A stretch of 64,000 nucleotides of DNA, taken from assembly GCF_003426025.1 (NCBI RefSeq), contig NZ_QJSH01000001.1:124001-188000 (forward strand). The letters run 5' to 3'. The DNA comes from Paraliobacillus quinghaiensis (GTDB lineage: Bacteria; Bacillota; Bacilli; Bacillales; Amphibacillaceae). This document shows, in pieces, positions 45,140-54,937 of this stretch. The first letter of the stretch is position 1; the number at the start of each line of letters is the position of its first letter. The position numbers were made by a program, and so were the translations under genes. The notes under the pieces are model-generated. The model ran no database searches. It worked only from the letters and a program-made list of their open reading frames with translations, and was not told the DNA's origin.

Positions 45140-47182
45140 ATGATTAGTAGAATAAAAGAAAAATTCACTAAGAGAGGTATTCGTAGCACACTTATTACCT
45201 CGTTTAGTTTTATTGCTTTAGTACCCATTATTGCAATTGGTTTACTCTCCTACAATGAAGCTGCAACATCATTAGAAAATGAAGTTGGAAATAAAGTAGA
45301 AGATTTTGCTCGTGTTAATATGGAAAAATTAGATCGAACAATGTATGAGAGGGCAAGAGATATTGAAATATTAGTTTCAGAGCCAATTGTAGCAGAAGCA
45401 TTACATAACAATCCTGGAAACAATATTGACATTTATTTAGACGAAAAATTAGAAGCTTTAACATACTATAAATCGTTAGCACTTATTGATTCAAATGGAT
45501 CAGTAATTGGTCAAACTGGAGACAATAATGTCACTTCTATTAATACAGAAACAACGGAATGGAAAGAAGTACTGGAAAATGGAATTTCTTTTTCCGATGT
45601 TACATATGATTCTGCCTTAGATAGTTATGTACTTATAATTAATGTAGCAATCAATAACAAAACTGCTACTGGTGTAGTGCAAGCTAAGTTCAATGTTGAG
45701 CATATCTGGGATGATGTAAACAATATATCAAGTGAAAATGTGATCGTTGAATTAGTTAATCAAGCAGGAGAAAAAGTAGCTGATACGGTTTCAAGTGCAA
45801 GTACAGATGCAGGATTAGAGGCAAATCAACTTGATACATCATCACAGATCTTTAGAAAGTTAGATGTTGCAACCCCAGGGGACTCTGGGTTTATTAATGA
45901 AAAAGATAGTGCAAATAATGATGCAATTATAGGTTATTCCAAAAGCGAAGGCTATAAAGATTTTCCTGGTTTTAATTGGTCGCTTATTGTTAGTGAACCA
46001 ACCTCAATTGCATTAGAATCAATTGAAAAGGTACGTGAAATTATCTTGCTAATTGGTTTTATTACACTTATTACGGTAATCATAATTTCCATATTTATAG
46101 CACGTAACATTGCGCGTCCACTAATCCGTTTAAAGAATCGAACCTTAACAGTTGCTGAAGGTGACCTGAATGACAAAATTGTTATACATGGGCGGGGTGA
46201 AGTTCGCGAACTTGCTCAAGCAATGAATAAAATGATTGATAATTTGCGTGATATGATTACGCAAACAAGTAAAGCTTCTAACCGTATTGACGAACAAAGC
46301 AATACACTTCAAAAAATTAGTAATGATATTAAAATAGGGAGTGAGCAAGTATCATCCACAATGCAGGAATTATCTGGAAGCGCTGAAGAGCAGGCAAGTT
46401 CATCAGCTGATATTGCAGCTGCAGAACAGGACTTGGATCAACAAATACGCAAAGTTAAAAATGAAGCAGACTCACTCGAAAAATCTTCAGGAAATGTTTG
46501 GAATATTTCGCATGAAGGAACAGATCACATGAACGAATCAATTACACAAATTGAAGTGATTAATGATGAAGTGAAAAATGCTGTTGATAAAGTGAGAGAT
46601 TTAGAGAAACAATCAAAAGCAGTTTCTGAGTTAACACAAGTGATCAATACAATCACTGAACAAACTAATCTCCTTGCATTAAATGCAGCAATAGAAGCTG
46701 CGAGGGCAGGAGAGGCTGGTAAAGGTTTCTCTGTTGTAGCAGATGAGATCAGAAAATTAGCTGAGCAAGTTAGTTTATCAGCAGTAGATATTTCAGAAGT
46801 CATCAACCATATGCAGAAAGAGTCAGAATCTTTGGCAGTTTCATTAGATGGGGCTTATCAACAAGCAGACAAAGGCGTAACCCAAATAAAAGAATCGGCC
46901 ATTTATTTTACTACAATTAAAGAGGAAGTAACTCAGATGAATCAACGAATTTCATCGGTTGTAAGTTATTTAGAAGGTATTGAGAAGAATAGTGAGGAAA
47001 TGAATGTTGGTATTAACCAGATTGCATCAGCTTCTGAAGAAAACTCAGCCAATATTGAAGAAACGTCTAGTTCAATAGAACAACAAAAAGATGCAATGGA
47101 TTATTTATCAGATCAGGCAGATGTATTACAAACTTTATCAAAAGATTTAAAGAAAATGGTTAGAAAATTTCGTATTGATTAA
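45140..47182 (+). CDS. Methyl-accepting chemotaxis protein
   Basis: 680 residues. TM1 is at about 16-37, an extracellular Cache-like sensor at about 40-290, TM2 at about 296-320 ([20 protein letters not shown]), then HAMP and the long coiled-coil signalling domain. The hairpin tip [20 protein letters not shown] and [13 protein letters not shown] are diagnostic and bind CheA/CheW. The ligand is unknown. Start ATG 45140 follows AGGTAGGG. It is a lone gene closed by a bidirectional terminator. Confidence 0.93.
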   Translation: MISRIKEKFTKRGIRSTLITSFSFIALVPIIAIGLLSYNEAATSLENEVGNKVEDFARVNMEKLDRTMYERARDIEILVSEPIVAEALHNNPGNNIDIYLDEKLEALTYYKSLALIDSNGSVIGQTGDNNVTSINTETTEWKEVLENGISFSDVTYDSALDSYVLIINVAINNKTATGVVQAKFNVEHIWDDVNNISSENVIVELVNQAGEKVADTVSSASTDAGLEANQLDTSSQIFRKLDVATPGDSGFINEKDSANNDAIIGYSKSEGYKDFPGFNWSLIVSEPTSIALESIEKVREIILLIGFITLITVIIISIFIARNIARPLIRLKNRTLTVAEGDLNDKIVIHGRGEVRELAQAMNKMIDNLRDMITQTSKASNRIDEQSNTLQKISNDIKIGSEQVSSTMQELSGSAEEQASSSADIAAAEQDLDQQIRKVKNEADSLEKSSGNVWNISHEGTDHMNESITQIEVINDEVKNAVDKVRDLEKQSKAVSELTQVINTITEQTNLLALNAAIEAARAGEAGKGFSVVADEIRKLAEQVSLSAVDISEVINHMQKESESLAVSLDGAYQQADKGVTQIKESAIYFTTIKEEVTQMNQRISSVVSYLEGIEKNSEEMNVGINQIASASEENSANIEETSSSIEQQKDAMDYLSDQADVLQTLSKDLKKMVRKFRID

Positions 47183-47184
47183 AC

Positions 47185-47221
47185 AAAAAATCTACGTTCA
47201 TAATTTGAGCGTAGATTTTTT
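47185..47221. terminator. Bidirectional terminator between the chemoreceptor and MBL genes
   Basis: A 12-bp perfect stem (47185-47196 with 47210-47221), A-rich left and T-rich right, in the 48-bp convergent gap. Confidence 0.9.
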
Positions 47222-47230
47222 ATTATAAAA

Positions 47231-48052
47231 TTAATTGCGTTTATGTTTCGGTATTGCAATCTCATGAAAGTCTGCTATTAATTTTTTAAATCCATCTTCT
47301 AATGCCTTACCTTGCATTGGCAGTCCATGTCCGGCAAGAAGTAATTTTGGATCCAATGAAGCAAGTATGTTAACAGATTGTTCAGCATCTTCCCAGTCAT
47401 GTGTAAAATATGCAGGTGGTCCATATAATTTGATAATTGGTAATAGCATAGCCAGGCTTGATTCTGGATTTTCTGTTGAAACAGCATCCCCAGCAATTAA
47501 TGTTTTGTCTTGTTCTCTAAATAACGATATATGTCCAGGTGTGTGACCTGGAGTGTGGATATAATTCCAGTCTGCGAGAAATGGAATATGACCATCTTCA
47601 GGTAATGGTTCAACCCAGCGCTTTATATTTACAGCATCTGTAGGGAAGACAGGTGACAATAGCGAAAGTAATCCCCCACCAACAGTAGGATCAGCTGGTG
47701 GATATTGACTTGTACCATCAAGAAATGGGATTTCTTTTGTGTGTGCGTAAATTGGAACATTCCAATACTTTGCTAATTTTTTTGCAGAGCCTACGTGATC
47801 AAAATGTCCATGCGTAAGTATAATTGCTTTTGGGGGAATATCATAACGCTTTTCCACTGCAGCAATAATACGTTCATGATAATGAGCGATACCGGTATCT
47901 ATAAGTATCCAGTTTTTATCTGTTGGCTTTCCAAGCATATATACATTGGAAACCAAAGTGCGATATAACGCAACATCTGCAGTAATTTCTTCAACTACTG
48001 CATGTTCCATATCTAATTCAATATCTGAAGATAGATCAGTATGCTTATCCAT
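47231..48052 (-). CDS. MBL-fold metallo-hydrolase
   Basis: 273 residues of the metallo-beta-lactamase fold: LIDTGIAHYH, H81-x-H83-x-D85-H86 (THGHFDHVG), HTPGHTPGHISL, AGDAV and AGHGLPMQG supply both metal sites. No signal peptide. The fold covers glyoxalase II-like thioesterases, lactonases and others; nothing here fixes the reaction. Start ATG 48052 follows AAAGGGAG on the reverse strand. Confidence 0.87.
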   Translation of the reverse strand: MDKHTDLSSDIELDMEHAVVEEITADVALYRTLVSNVYMLGKPTDKNWILIDTGIAHYHERIIAAVEKRYDIPPKAIILTHGHFDHVGSAKKLAKYWNVPIYAHTKEIPFLDGTSQYPPADPTVGGGLLSLLSPVFPTDAVNIKRWVEPLPEDGHIPFLADWNYIHTPGHTPGHISLFREQDKTLIAGDAVSTENPESSLAMLLPIIKLYGPPAYFTHDWEDAEQSVNILASLDPKLLLAGHGLPMQGKALEDGFKKLIADFHEIAIPKHKRN

Positions 48053-48144
48053 AATGTATGGCTCCCTTTTTTAGTTTAGTTTGTGAGGCATAGTAGTATT
48101 TATGCATATGGAAAGGGTTATTAAATAAAAATTATTTAATTTTT

Positions 48145-48480
48145 TTAAGAAACGATTTGCTCACGTCTTTGAAATGCAGTCAACTTATTTAAGCATTTTT
48201 CCAATGTCTCATATGCTCTATATGTCGTCATATCATTGCCAATTGTTTCTATCGTCCAAATTGGCGTTAATGCAATCAATGTTTCTTCAGAATACTGTAG
48301 ATAAGGTAAATATACTCGGTAAGTCTTACTATGGATGGAAATTTGATACCCAAGATAGAAAGAATCAACTTGACCTGTTGTTTCAAAAGTGGTTATCCTA
48401 TCAAATTGATACTTTTGTAACATTTGTGGTATTGATTCATTTAATTGATTAATTATTTCTTCACGTATACATATTTTCAA
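48145..48480 (-). CDS. DUF5634-like small protein
   Basis: 111 residues. The pattern REEIINQLNESIPQMLQKY, then FYLGYQISIHSKTYRVYLPY and a tryptophan in PIWTIET, looks like the DUF5634 family of Bacillaceae as I recall it. No signal or membrane segment. Start is TTG 48480, with GGGAGG 8 bp before it on the reverse strand. That binding site lies inside the hairpin that terminates the upstream EAL gene. Function unknown. Confidence 0.65.
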   Translation of the reverse strand: MKICIREEIINQLNESIPQMLQKYQFDRITTFETTGQVDSFYLGYQISIHSKTYRVYLPYLQYSEETLIALTPIWTIETIGNDMTTYRAYETLEKCLNKLTAFQRREQIVS

Positions 48481-48516
48481 AAAATCGCCTCCCTATTATT
48501 AGGATGGCGATTTTTT
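48481..48516 (-). terminator. Terminator-like hairpin overlapping the next gene's ribosome binding site
   Basis: On the reverse strand AAAATCGCC pairs with GGCGATTTT (9 bp or more) and ends in a T-run. The 3' arm contains part of GGGAGGCGATT, the binding site for the TTG at 48480. It can terminate the EAL gene and, if read through, hide that site. Confidence 0.7.
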
Positions 48517-48558
48517 GGAAATATAAACCTGATAAATGATAATTTGTATATACTTCTA

Positions 48559-51195
48559 TTAATTATTATTTAACAAATAGGTGATAGGATTTTCAGTAAC
48601 AAAATTTGTAGATGGTATATCCTGATTATTTTTTAAGGTAACAGTAATTTGGTTAATTAACCGTGCAAGGTGATCTTTATCAGTCTCTGGGAAATTATTA
48701 AATGCTACACCATAATAAAAAATATCTTGGCGGACTTCATATTTCCAAACAAGAGATCCTTCTATCTCAAACGATTGATCCATTAGGGTGAAGTTATAAA
48801 TAACCTTCATATTAGATTGAACTGGTAGTTTCAGTCCAGACATTATTTTTAATCCACCTAGACTTATGTTTTCAATCAAGATTTTCGCGGATCCCACATT
48901 AATTCTTTTATTATTTATTTCCACAATTGAAAGTTCTGCTTTTAGTGATCCTGGAAGTTCTAGGCGGTAGTATTTCCTTCGCTCAACTTCAGGCTTTTTT
49001 GTTTTTTCTGATTTTGGAATAGGGAAGAAGCCTTTGTTTATAAGTTTTTCAAAGGTAGCGTTAGGTACAGGTTTCGAAAAAAGGTACCCTTGGATATTAA
49101 AACATTCTTTTTGTATCAAGAGTTGCAGCTGTTCAACTTCTTCAACTCCTTCGGCTATGACTTTCATATTTAAAGCTTTTGCTAAATACAGAATACTAGT
49201 AACGATTGCTGCATCATTTTTATTTTGATTCGTGATATTCTGTATAAACATCCGATCAATTTTCAAGGTGTCAGCTGAAATATTAAGTAAATATTGTAAT
49301 GTAGCATAGCCTGTACCAAAATCATCGATTGCAATTGTAATACCTAATTCACGAATTTCATCAAGCGTCTTTATTATTTTTGGTTCATTTTTTAAGATAG
49401 TACTTTCAGTGATCTCAAATTCTAAATAATGTGCTGATATTTTATGTGTTTCTAATAGTTTTTTAACAAACGTTACAAGTCCCGGTTTTAAAAAGCGAGT
49501 AGGGGATATGTTAATCGATATTGGACGTAAAATATAGCCTTTATCTTTCCATATAGCTAATTGCTTTATCACATTGCGTATTACCCAATCTCCAATTTCA
49601 TTCATAAGATGATTTTCTTCAGCAAATGGAATGAACTCTGCTGGAGATACTAATCCCCACTCCTTATGATTCCAACGAATTAATGCTTCTGCTGACTCTA
49701 TTAATCCATTTAATCCATTTACCTGAGGATGATAATAAACTTCAAATTCATCATTACTTATTGCTTTCCGTAAGTCTTGTTCAAGTGTATATTGTTTATA
49801 AGCTGAAATACTTTCTGTAACAGCATAAACTTGATAGGTGTTTTTACCAGATTTTTTTGCTTGGTATAATGCAGTATGTGCACTTTCTAATAGTGTTAAT
49901 TCACTACCCCCATCTTCAGGGAAAAAACTAATACCAATACTTGTAGTCACATTTAGTTGATAGTCTAATACACGAACCTCTTTATCAATTTCATTTAGTA
50001 TTCTTGTGGCCAAATTTTGTGACTGATCTTTGGTAGCGGTAGTGTCAATAATAACAAAATCATTACTAACTAACCTAGCAACATATCCAGTAGTAGGTAA
50101 TAATTCTTTTAATCTCTCAGCAATAATTTTTAAAACTGAATCACCAACTTCATAGCCCAAAGAATTATTTATTAGTGTAAAGCGATCTAAGTCTAAATAG
50201 AAGACTGTAAATGGCTGTTTTTCCTCAATTAATCTATTCATATGGTTATATAGACTTCGTTTATTTGGGAGTCTGGTAAGATGATCATGTGATGCATAAA
50301 AATTTAACTCTTCCTGCATTTCCATTTCTGAAGTGACATCAACGATAATTCCAAATAGTCGATTTATATCAGTCTCTTTATTGAACCAAGGAATCGTTTG
50401 ATCAAAAACCCACTTTATTTTACCATTATGCGTAATAATGCGATAACGATGTTTGATTGCATTTCCAGCTAATAGTTCTTGTTGGAGATTAAAGACAGCT
50501 TCTCTGTCATCTGGGTGAATCACCGACTCCCAAATGGTTGGATTTTGATAAATTTCTTCTAAAGGTAATTCAAATATTTCTTCTGTGCCTTTTGATAAAT
50601 AGGTTATATTACTTGAATCAAGTTCCTTCATCCAAATACCTGAGCTTAGATTATTAAAGATATGATCAAAGCTTTCGTTTGTATCTCTAAGTTCATGTTC
50701 CAGTTGTTTTTCCTTTGTATTATCTTGAATCATACCAACTAATTTATAAGGCTTTTTATTTTTGAAGATAACTTCTGCTTGTACTTTTATGTAACAAAGT
50801 TCACCTGTCTTACCATGATAAATTCTGAACTCTGTAGCATAGTTAACTCCTTTATAAGCATTTTCAAGTATTTTCTTTGAGTGTTCATAATCTTCTGGAT
50901 GTATTAATTCAAAAGGTTTATCCATTGATATATGTTCCTTTGAATCAAGCCCAAAAATAGAATAAAAATAATCTGAACAATATAAGGCATCTTCTTCAAT
51001 GATATATTCCCAACTACCGGTTTTTGCGATTTGCTGTGCGTGTGTTAAATGTTTATGATTTAATTTTAATTCATTTATAAGAGTAGTGTAATCATCTTCA
51101 TTATTTAATTGTTGATCTGTTGCAAGATTATTTGATGTATTTACCGAGAACAATCGATTTATCATTTTACTAAATTTAGGACTATCGTTTTTCAT
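48559..51195 (-). CDS. PAS-PAS-GGDEF-EAL-PilZ cyclic-di-GMP phosphodiesterase
   Basis: 878 residues with no membrane segment. Two PAS domains (about 40-155 and 170-290) precede a GGDEF domain (about 300-455) whose signature reads RLVSNDFVI instead of RLGGDEFAI, so cyclase activity is unlikely. The EAL domain (about 470-715) is intact: ESAEALIRW, SINIS, EITES, DDFGTGY, LKIDR, AEGVE and QGYLFSKP. A C-terminal PilZ domain (about 740-860) has RRKYYR and ENISLGG for c-di-GMP binding. It should degrade c-di-GMP under PAS and PilZ control. The start follows GGGAGG on the reverse strand. Confidence 0.9.
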   Translation of the reverse strand: MKNDSPKFSKMINRLFSVNTSNNLATDQQLNNEDDYTTLINELKLNHKHLTHAQQIAKTGSWEYIIEEDALYCSDYFYSIFGLDSKEHISMDKPFELIHPEDYEHSKKILENAYKGVNYATEFRIYHGKTGELCYIKVQAEVIFKNKKPYKLVGMIQDNTKEKQLEHELRDTNESFDHIFNNLSSGIWMKELDSSNITYLSKGTEEIFELPLEEIYQNPTIWESVIHPDDREAVFNLQQELLAGNAIKHRYRIITHNGKIKWVFDQTIPWFNKETDINRLFGIIVDVTSEMEMQEELNFYASHDHLTRLPNKRSLYNHMNRLIEEKQPFTVFYLDLDRFTLINNSLGYEVGDSVLKIIAERLKELLPTTGYVARLVSNDFVIIDTTATKDQSQNLATRILNEIDKEVRVLDYQLNVTTSIGISFFPEDGGSELTLLESAHTALYQAKKSGKNTYQVYAVTESISAYKQYTLEQDLRKAISNDEFEVYYHPQVNGLNGLIESAEALIRWNHKEWGLVSPAEFIPFAEENHLMNEIGDWVIRNVIKQLAIWKDKGYILRPISINISPTRFLKPGLVTFVKKLLETHKISAHYLEFEITESTILKNEPKIIKTLDEIRELGITIAIDDFGTGYATLQYLLNISADTLKIDRMFIQNITNQNKNDAAIVTSILYLAKALNMKVIAEGVEEVEQLQLLIQKECFNIQGYLFSKPVPNATFEKLINKGFFPIPKSEKTKKPEVERRKYYRLELPGSLKAELSIVEINNKRINVGSAKILIENISLGGLKIMSGLKLPVQSNMKVIYNFTLMDQSFEIEGSLVWKYEVRQDIFYYGVAFNNFPETDKDHLARLINQITVTLKNNQDIPSTNFVTENPITYLLNNN

Positions 51196-51406
51196 GGATA
51201 TAACCTCCCTTTTTGCTGTATAGTTCTAATATACAATCTTTTGACTGAATTTGTAATAGTTCGACATTAATTTCATTAAAACTAAAATAATCCAAGTGAA
51301 TTTGTATCTTTTTGCGCTTGCCCAGGAAATATAAATAATTGCTTGATCACTTATAAGTTGTTATTATGTTTAAAAGATATAAAGATATATAGAGGAGTTG
51401 AAATAG

Positions 51407-51829
51407 ATGGATTTTAATTTATTTATGGGAGATGTTATTCAATCATCACGACAGGAAATTAGTGAAGCTGGTTATCAGGAATTAACAACACCTGAAGAAG
51501 TAGATCAGGCATTAGAGAAAAAAGGGACAACACTTGTAATGGTTAACTCTACATGTGGCTGTGCTGGTGGAGTTGCGCGTCCAGCAGCAGCGGAAATTGC
51601 TAAATCTGCCAATCGTCCTGATCACCTTGTTACAGTTTTTGCAGGGCAGGATAAAGAAGCAACAGAAAAAGCACGCAGCTACTTTACAGGTTTTCAGCCT
51701 TCATCTCCTTCATTTGCAATAATGAAAAATGGTGAAATTATCACAATGATTGAACGAAATAGTATTGAAGGTCATTCTAAAGAGCAAGTTGTTCAACATT
51801 TAGAACAAGCATTACAAGCGGTTAAATAA
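51407..51829 (+). CDS. brxB: Bacilliredoxin BrxB (YqiW)
   Basis: 140 residues of the thioredoxin-like YphP/YqiW family. The CGC active site is C50/C52 in NSTCGCAGG, with RPAA following. [10 protein letters not shown] and FQPSSPSFA match YqiW better than YphP. Bacilliredoxins remove bacillithiol from S-bacillithiolated proteins. Start ATG 51407 follows GAGGAG. In B. subtilis brxB directly follows bkdB; here about 10 kb separates them. Confidence 0.92.
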   Translation: MDFNLFMGDVIQSSRQEISEAGYQELTTPEEVDQALEKKGTTLVMVNSTCGCAGGVARPAAAEIAKSANRPDHLVTVFAGQDKEATEKARSYFTGFQPSSPSFAIMKNGEIITMIERNSIEGHSKEQVVQHLEQALQAVK

Positions 51830-51841
51830 TATGTATTTTAG

Positions 51842-51880
51842 ATCCCTTAGCAACTGTTTGGAAGCTAGGGGATTTGTTTT
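51842..51880 (+). terminator. Intrinsic terminator of brxB
   Basis: A 10-bp stem with one G-U pair (51842-51851 with 51864-51873), then a T-rich tail interrupted by a G. Confidence 0.75.
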
Positions 51881-51916
51881 CATACTAATCGATATACAGG
51901 ATAGGGAGTAGATAAC

Positions 51917-52876
51917 GTGAGAATTGGTTATCGAACGATTAAAACGGCTGTTGCAACCCCTTTAGCAATTTGGATAGCAGAGTTAATGCAACTAGATAAT
52001 TTTGTTTCAGCTGGTATTATCGCAGTTTTATGTATTCAAACAACACGGAAAAGATCATTTTTAAGTGCGTGGCATCGTTTTGGCGCGTGTCTAATAGCAA
52101 TGCTTTATGGCTTTATTATCTTTGAAATAGTAGGTTATCACCCTATATCAATTGGACTTTTAATGTTAGTATTTATTCCTACAACTATAAAGTTATGTCT
52201 TACACCTGGGATTGTAACCAGTTCTGTAATCTTATTGCATCTCTACAGTTCGTCAGATGTAACCTGGGCATTAGTTTGGAATGAATTATTATTAATTAGT
52301 ATTGGAATCGGGACGGCACTGTTGTTAAATTTATATATGCCAAGTTTGGATTCTAAACTACAAGTTTTACGTAAAAAAGTAGAACGAAACTTTCAGTTAA
52401 TTCTTGAAGAGATTGCATTTTACCTTCATGAAGGTAAACAAACATGGACAGGTAAAGAAATTACTGAAACAGAAAGATTATTACTACAAGCGGACTTATT
52501 AGTTTCTCGAGATGCAGAAAATCACTTATTACGTGAAGAGCATCCGTATCAAGAATATTTTAATATGCGAAAAAAACAGTTTGAATTAATTAAAAGAATG
52601 TTGCCCATTATTAGTCAGATGAGTGATTTTAATGAACAGTCTGATCGAGTAGGTAGTTTTTTCGATGATTTAGCTGAGTCTGTTGATCCAAGTAATTCTG
52701 CATATCTACATTTAGAAACAGTTGAGAATCTTAAAAAACAATTCCAAGCAGATGATCTTCCTAAAACTAGGCAAGAATTTGAATCTAGAGCAAATTTATT
52801 TCAAGTTTTACATGAAATTGAAGAGTTTATTGAAATAAAAAAAGAGCAAACACCAAAAGATATAACTAATACATAA
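51917..52876 (+). CDS. yqjA: Aromatic acid exporter family protein (YqjA, DUF939)
   Basis: 319 residues. Four to five membrane helices lie in the first 145 residues (IGYRTIKTAVATPLAIWIAEL at the start), followed by a soluble helical C-terminal domain, the layout of FUSC-like YqjA/YgaE proteins. Start GTG 51917 has GGGAGT upstream. The transported substrate is not known. It keeps its brxB-yqjA order from Bacillus. Confidence 0.88.
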   Translation: MRIGYRTIKTAVATPLAIWIAELMQLDNFVSAGIIAVLCIQTTRKRSFLSAWHRFGACLIAMLYGFIIFEIVGYHPISIGLLMLVFIPTTIKLCLTPGIVTSSVILLHLYSSSDVTWALVWNELLLISIGIGTALLLNLYMPSLDSKLQVLRKKVERNFQLILEEIAFYLHEGKQTWTGKEITETERLLLQADLLVSRDAENHLLREEHPYQEYFNMRKKQFELIKRMLPIISQMSDFNEQSDRVGSFFDDLAESVDPSNSAYLHLETVENLKKQFQADDLPKTRQEFESRANLFQVLHEIEEFIEIKKEQTPKDITNT

Positions 52877-52930
52877 AAAAATCATTCACACTCATACTAG
52901 GGGAAAGGGATAAGTAATGAGGTGATTGAA

Positions 52931-53437
52931 ATGACACCATTTATTTTAGCTATTATTATGTTTGTTTCCCCTATATGGCCAGTAGGTGAGAACCCTACGT
53001 TAAATGCACCATTTGTCATTGTTAACAAACAGACTAATCAACTGGCTTTTGTTGATGAAGGAGAAGTAAAATCTATTTTTCCAATCGCAACTGGAGCTAC
53101 AAATGATTTAACACCTACTGGTATGCATTCTATAATAATCAAGGCGGTTAATCCATATTACCGCAAGAAAAACATACAAGGTGGAGCTCCCGATAACCCT
53201 CTTGGATCAAGGTGGATTGGCTTTGATGCAAAAAATTCAGATGGGCGAATGTACGGTATTCATGGAACCAATCGACCAGAATCAATTGGACAGAACGTTT
53301 CTGCGGGATGTATTCGAATGCTAAATGAACATGTAGAAGAGATCTATGAGAAAATCCCAATTGGAACAAAAGTTTGGATTTTAAATTCAGATGAGGATTT
53401 TGTAACACTTGCAAGAAAAGCAGGAGCAATAGAATGA
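52931..53437 (+). CDS. L,D-transpeptidase (YkuD family)
   Basis: 168 residues. A short hydrophobic N-terminus (residues 2-17) acts as signal or anchor. The YkuD catalytic motif is H111-G in MYGIHGTNRPESIG and C127 in SAGCIRM, with YRKKNIQGGAPDNPLGSRW before it. It would make 3-3 crosslinks in peptidoglycan or act on spore cortex; which is unknown. I chose ATG 52931 with GAGGTGA just upstream; GTG 52922 overlaps that site. It is followed by a strong terminator. Confidence 0.9.
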   Translation: MTPFILAIIMFVSPIWPVGENPTLNAPFVIVNKQTNQLAFVDEGEVKSIFPIATGATNDLTPTGMHSIIIKAVNPYYRKKNIQGGAPDNPLGSRWIGFDAKNSDGRMYGIHGTNRPESIGQNVSAGCIRMLNEHVEEIYEKIPIGTKVWILNSDEDFVTLARKAGAIE

Positions 53438-53466
53438 AAAAACCAACCGAATTCGGTTGGTTTTTT
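53437..53466. terminator. Palindromic terminator between the L,D-transpeptidase gene and prli42
   Basis: AAAAAACCAACC and GGTTGGTTTTTT around GAATTC. It is symmetric and can serve both convergent genes. Confidence 0.9.
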
Positions 53467-53470
53467 CAAA

Positions 53471-53605
53471 CTAAATTAAATAAGAAAGGCCCATTGTTAA
53501 TGTTGACAATACCATAGCTGCAATCATAATATAGATAATTAATTTATTTCGTCTTTGTCGTTTTGATAACTTTCTAGGTTGTTGCGTTGTTTTATTATTA
53601 GCCAT
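53471..53605 (-). CDS. prli42: Stressosome-associated membrane micropeptide Prli42
   Basis: A 44-residue reverse-strand gene. GAAGGAGGC on the reverse strand lies 8 bp before ATG 53605. The N-terminal half is Asn/Thr/Gln then strongly basic (KLSKRQRRNK), followed by one membrane helix at about 22-43 (IMIAAMVLSTLTMGLSYLI). The basic-then-helix layout and the LSTLTMG pattern fit Prli42, the Listeria membrane miniprotein that tethers the stressosome. It is too short for most gene callers. The stressosome link is from the family; the ID is by eye. Confidence 0.75.
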   Translation of the reverse strand: MANNKTTQQPRKLSKRQRRNKLIIYIMIAAMVLSTLTMGLSYLI

Positions 53606-53760
53606 TATTTACGCCTCCTTCGACAACGGTGCTAATAGTATTTTATCGTGAAATGACAAATCGTACAACCCTTTTCATTATGTTAAAATTGACAATTTTA
53701 AATAGTTTCGCTAACGTACTTAGTAGAGTTTGTTAAATGTTAGAGGAGGATTTTAAATTA

Positions 53761-54876
53761 ATGGTTAATCAAGATCGACTTATAGAAGAATTTATAGAGT
53801 TAGTACAAATTGATTCAGAAACAAAAGATGAAACTGAAATTGCTAAAGTTTTACGTGAAAAATTTACTGAGTTAGGACTACATGTTGTGGAAGACAACAG
53901 CAAAGTCAAAACAGGCCATGGTGCTGGAAATCTGATTTGTACACTAAAAGGTAACCAAGAAACTGATACGATTTACTTCACATCTCATATGGATACGGTT
54001 TTGCCAGGTAAAGGAGTTAAACCATCAATAAAAGACGGGTACATTATTTCTGATGGCACAACAATATTAGGTGCGGATGATAAAGCAGGATTAGCAGCCA
54101 TTTTTGAAGCAATTCGTTTACTAAAAGACAATAATATCTCACATGGCGATATACAATTTGTGATAACTGCAGGTGAAGAATCTGGCTTAGTTGGAGCAAA
54201 AGAGTTAGACACCAGTCTATTAAAAGCAAAATACGGGTATGCAATTGATAGTGATGGAGATGTGGGTGACATTATTGTGGCAGCTCCAACACAAGCTAAG
54301 CTATTAGCTATTGTTAAAGGAAAGACAGCTCATGCTGGAGTAGCACCAGAAAAAGGTGTTTCCGCTATAACAATTGCTTCTAAAGCAATTGCAAAAATGC
54401 CATTAGGAAGAATAGATGCTGAAACAACAGCAAATATTGGTCGATTTGAAGGTGGCCAAAAAACAAATATTGTGTGTGACTATGTTGAAATATTAGCAGA
54501 AGCCCGCTCTTTAGATCCAGTCAAGATGGAAGCTCAAGTAAATAAAATGAAGCAAGCTTTTGAAGAAGCTGCTGCTGAAATGGGTGGTACAGTTGAGATT
54601 GAAAGTGCAATTATGTACCCCGGATACAAGCAAGCGGATGGAGATCATGTTGTAGAAGTTGCTAAAAAGGCCGCACAACGTATTGGTCGTAACAGTAAGT
54701 TAAGAACAAGCGGTGGTGGCAGTGATGCCAATGTTATTTCTGGTTATGGTATTCCAACCGTCAATTTAGCTGTGGGGTATGAAGATATTCATACAACGAA
54801 TGAACGTATGCCTATCAAAGATTTAGTTAAAATAACAGAGTATATTGTAGCAATTATTGAAGAAGCAGCAAAATAG
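53761..54876 (+). CDS. yqjE: M20 family peptidase, PepT-like (YqjE)
   Basis: 371 residues, equal to B. subtilis YqjE. The M20 zinc ligands are visible: SHMDTV, LGADDKAGLAAI, the catalytic TAGEESGLVG, DSDGDVGD and TSGGGSDAN. The dimerisation domain is at about 180-290. It is a cytoplasmic aminopeptidase related to tripeptidase T. I chose ATG 53761, 11 bp after GAGGAGG; the ATG at 53737 comes before that site. It is followed by a terminator and then dinB. Confidence 0.9.
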   Translation: MVNQDRLIEEFIELVQIDSETKDETEIAKVLREKFTELGLHVVEDNSKVKTGHGAGNLICTLKGNQETDTIYFTSHMDTVLPGKGVKPSIKDGYIISDGTTILGADDKAGLAAIFEAIRLLKDNNISHGDIQFVITAGEESGLVGAKELDTSLLKAKYGYAIDSDGDVGDIIVAAPTQAKLLAIVKGKTAHAGVAPEKGVSAITIASKAIAKMPLGRIDAETTANIGRFEGGQKTNIVCDYVEILAEARSLDPVKMEAQVNKMKQAFEEAAAEMGGTVEIESAIMYPGYKQADGDHVVEVAKKAAQRIGRNSKLRTSGGGSDANVISGYGIPTVNLAVGYEDIHTTNERMPIKDLVKITEYIVAIIEEAAK

Positions 54877-54883
54877 TAATAAC

Positions 54884-54917
54884 AAAAATCGTCTCCTAGA
54901 AGTGAGGCGATTTTTTT
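54884..54917 (+). terminator. Intrinsic terminator of yqjE
   Basis: A 12-bp stem with one G-U pair (54884-54895 with 54104+800 to 54915, i.e. 54904-54915), followed by T. Confidence 0.85.
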
Positions 54918-54937
54918 AGTAACTACTAAAAATATGA

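Noticed and set aside
48121-48147. A/T-only palindrome after the DUF5634-like gene as its terminator
   Set aside because: On the reverse strand it is not followed by a T-run, and stems made only of A and T are expected by chance here.
52861-52930. Possible extra gene between yqjA and the L,D-transpeptidase
   Set aside because: Only 54 bp with a GGGGAAAGGG stretch; no start-stop frame of note.
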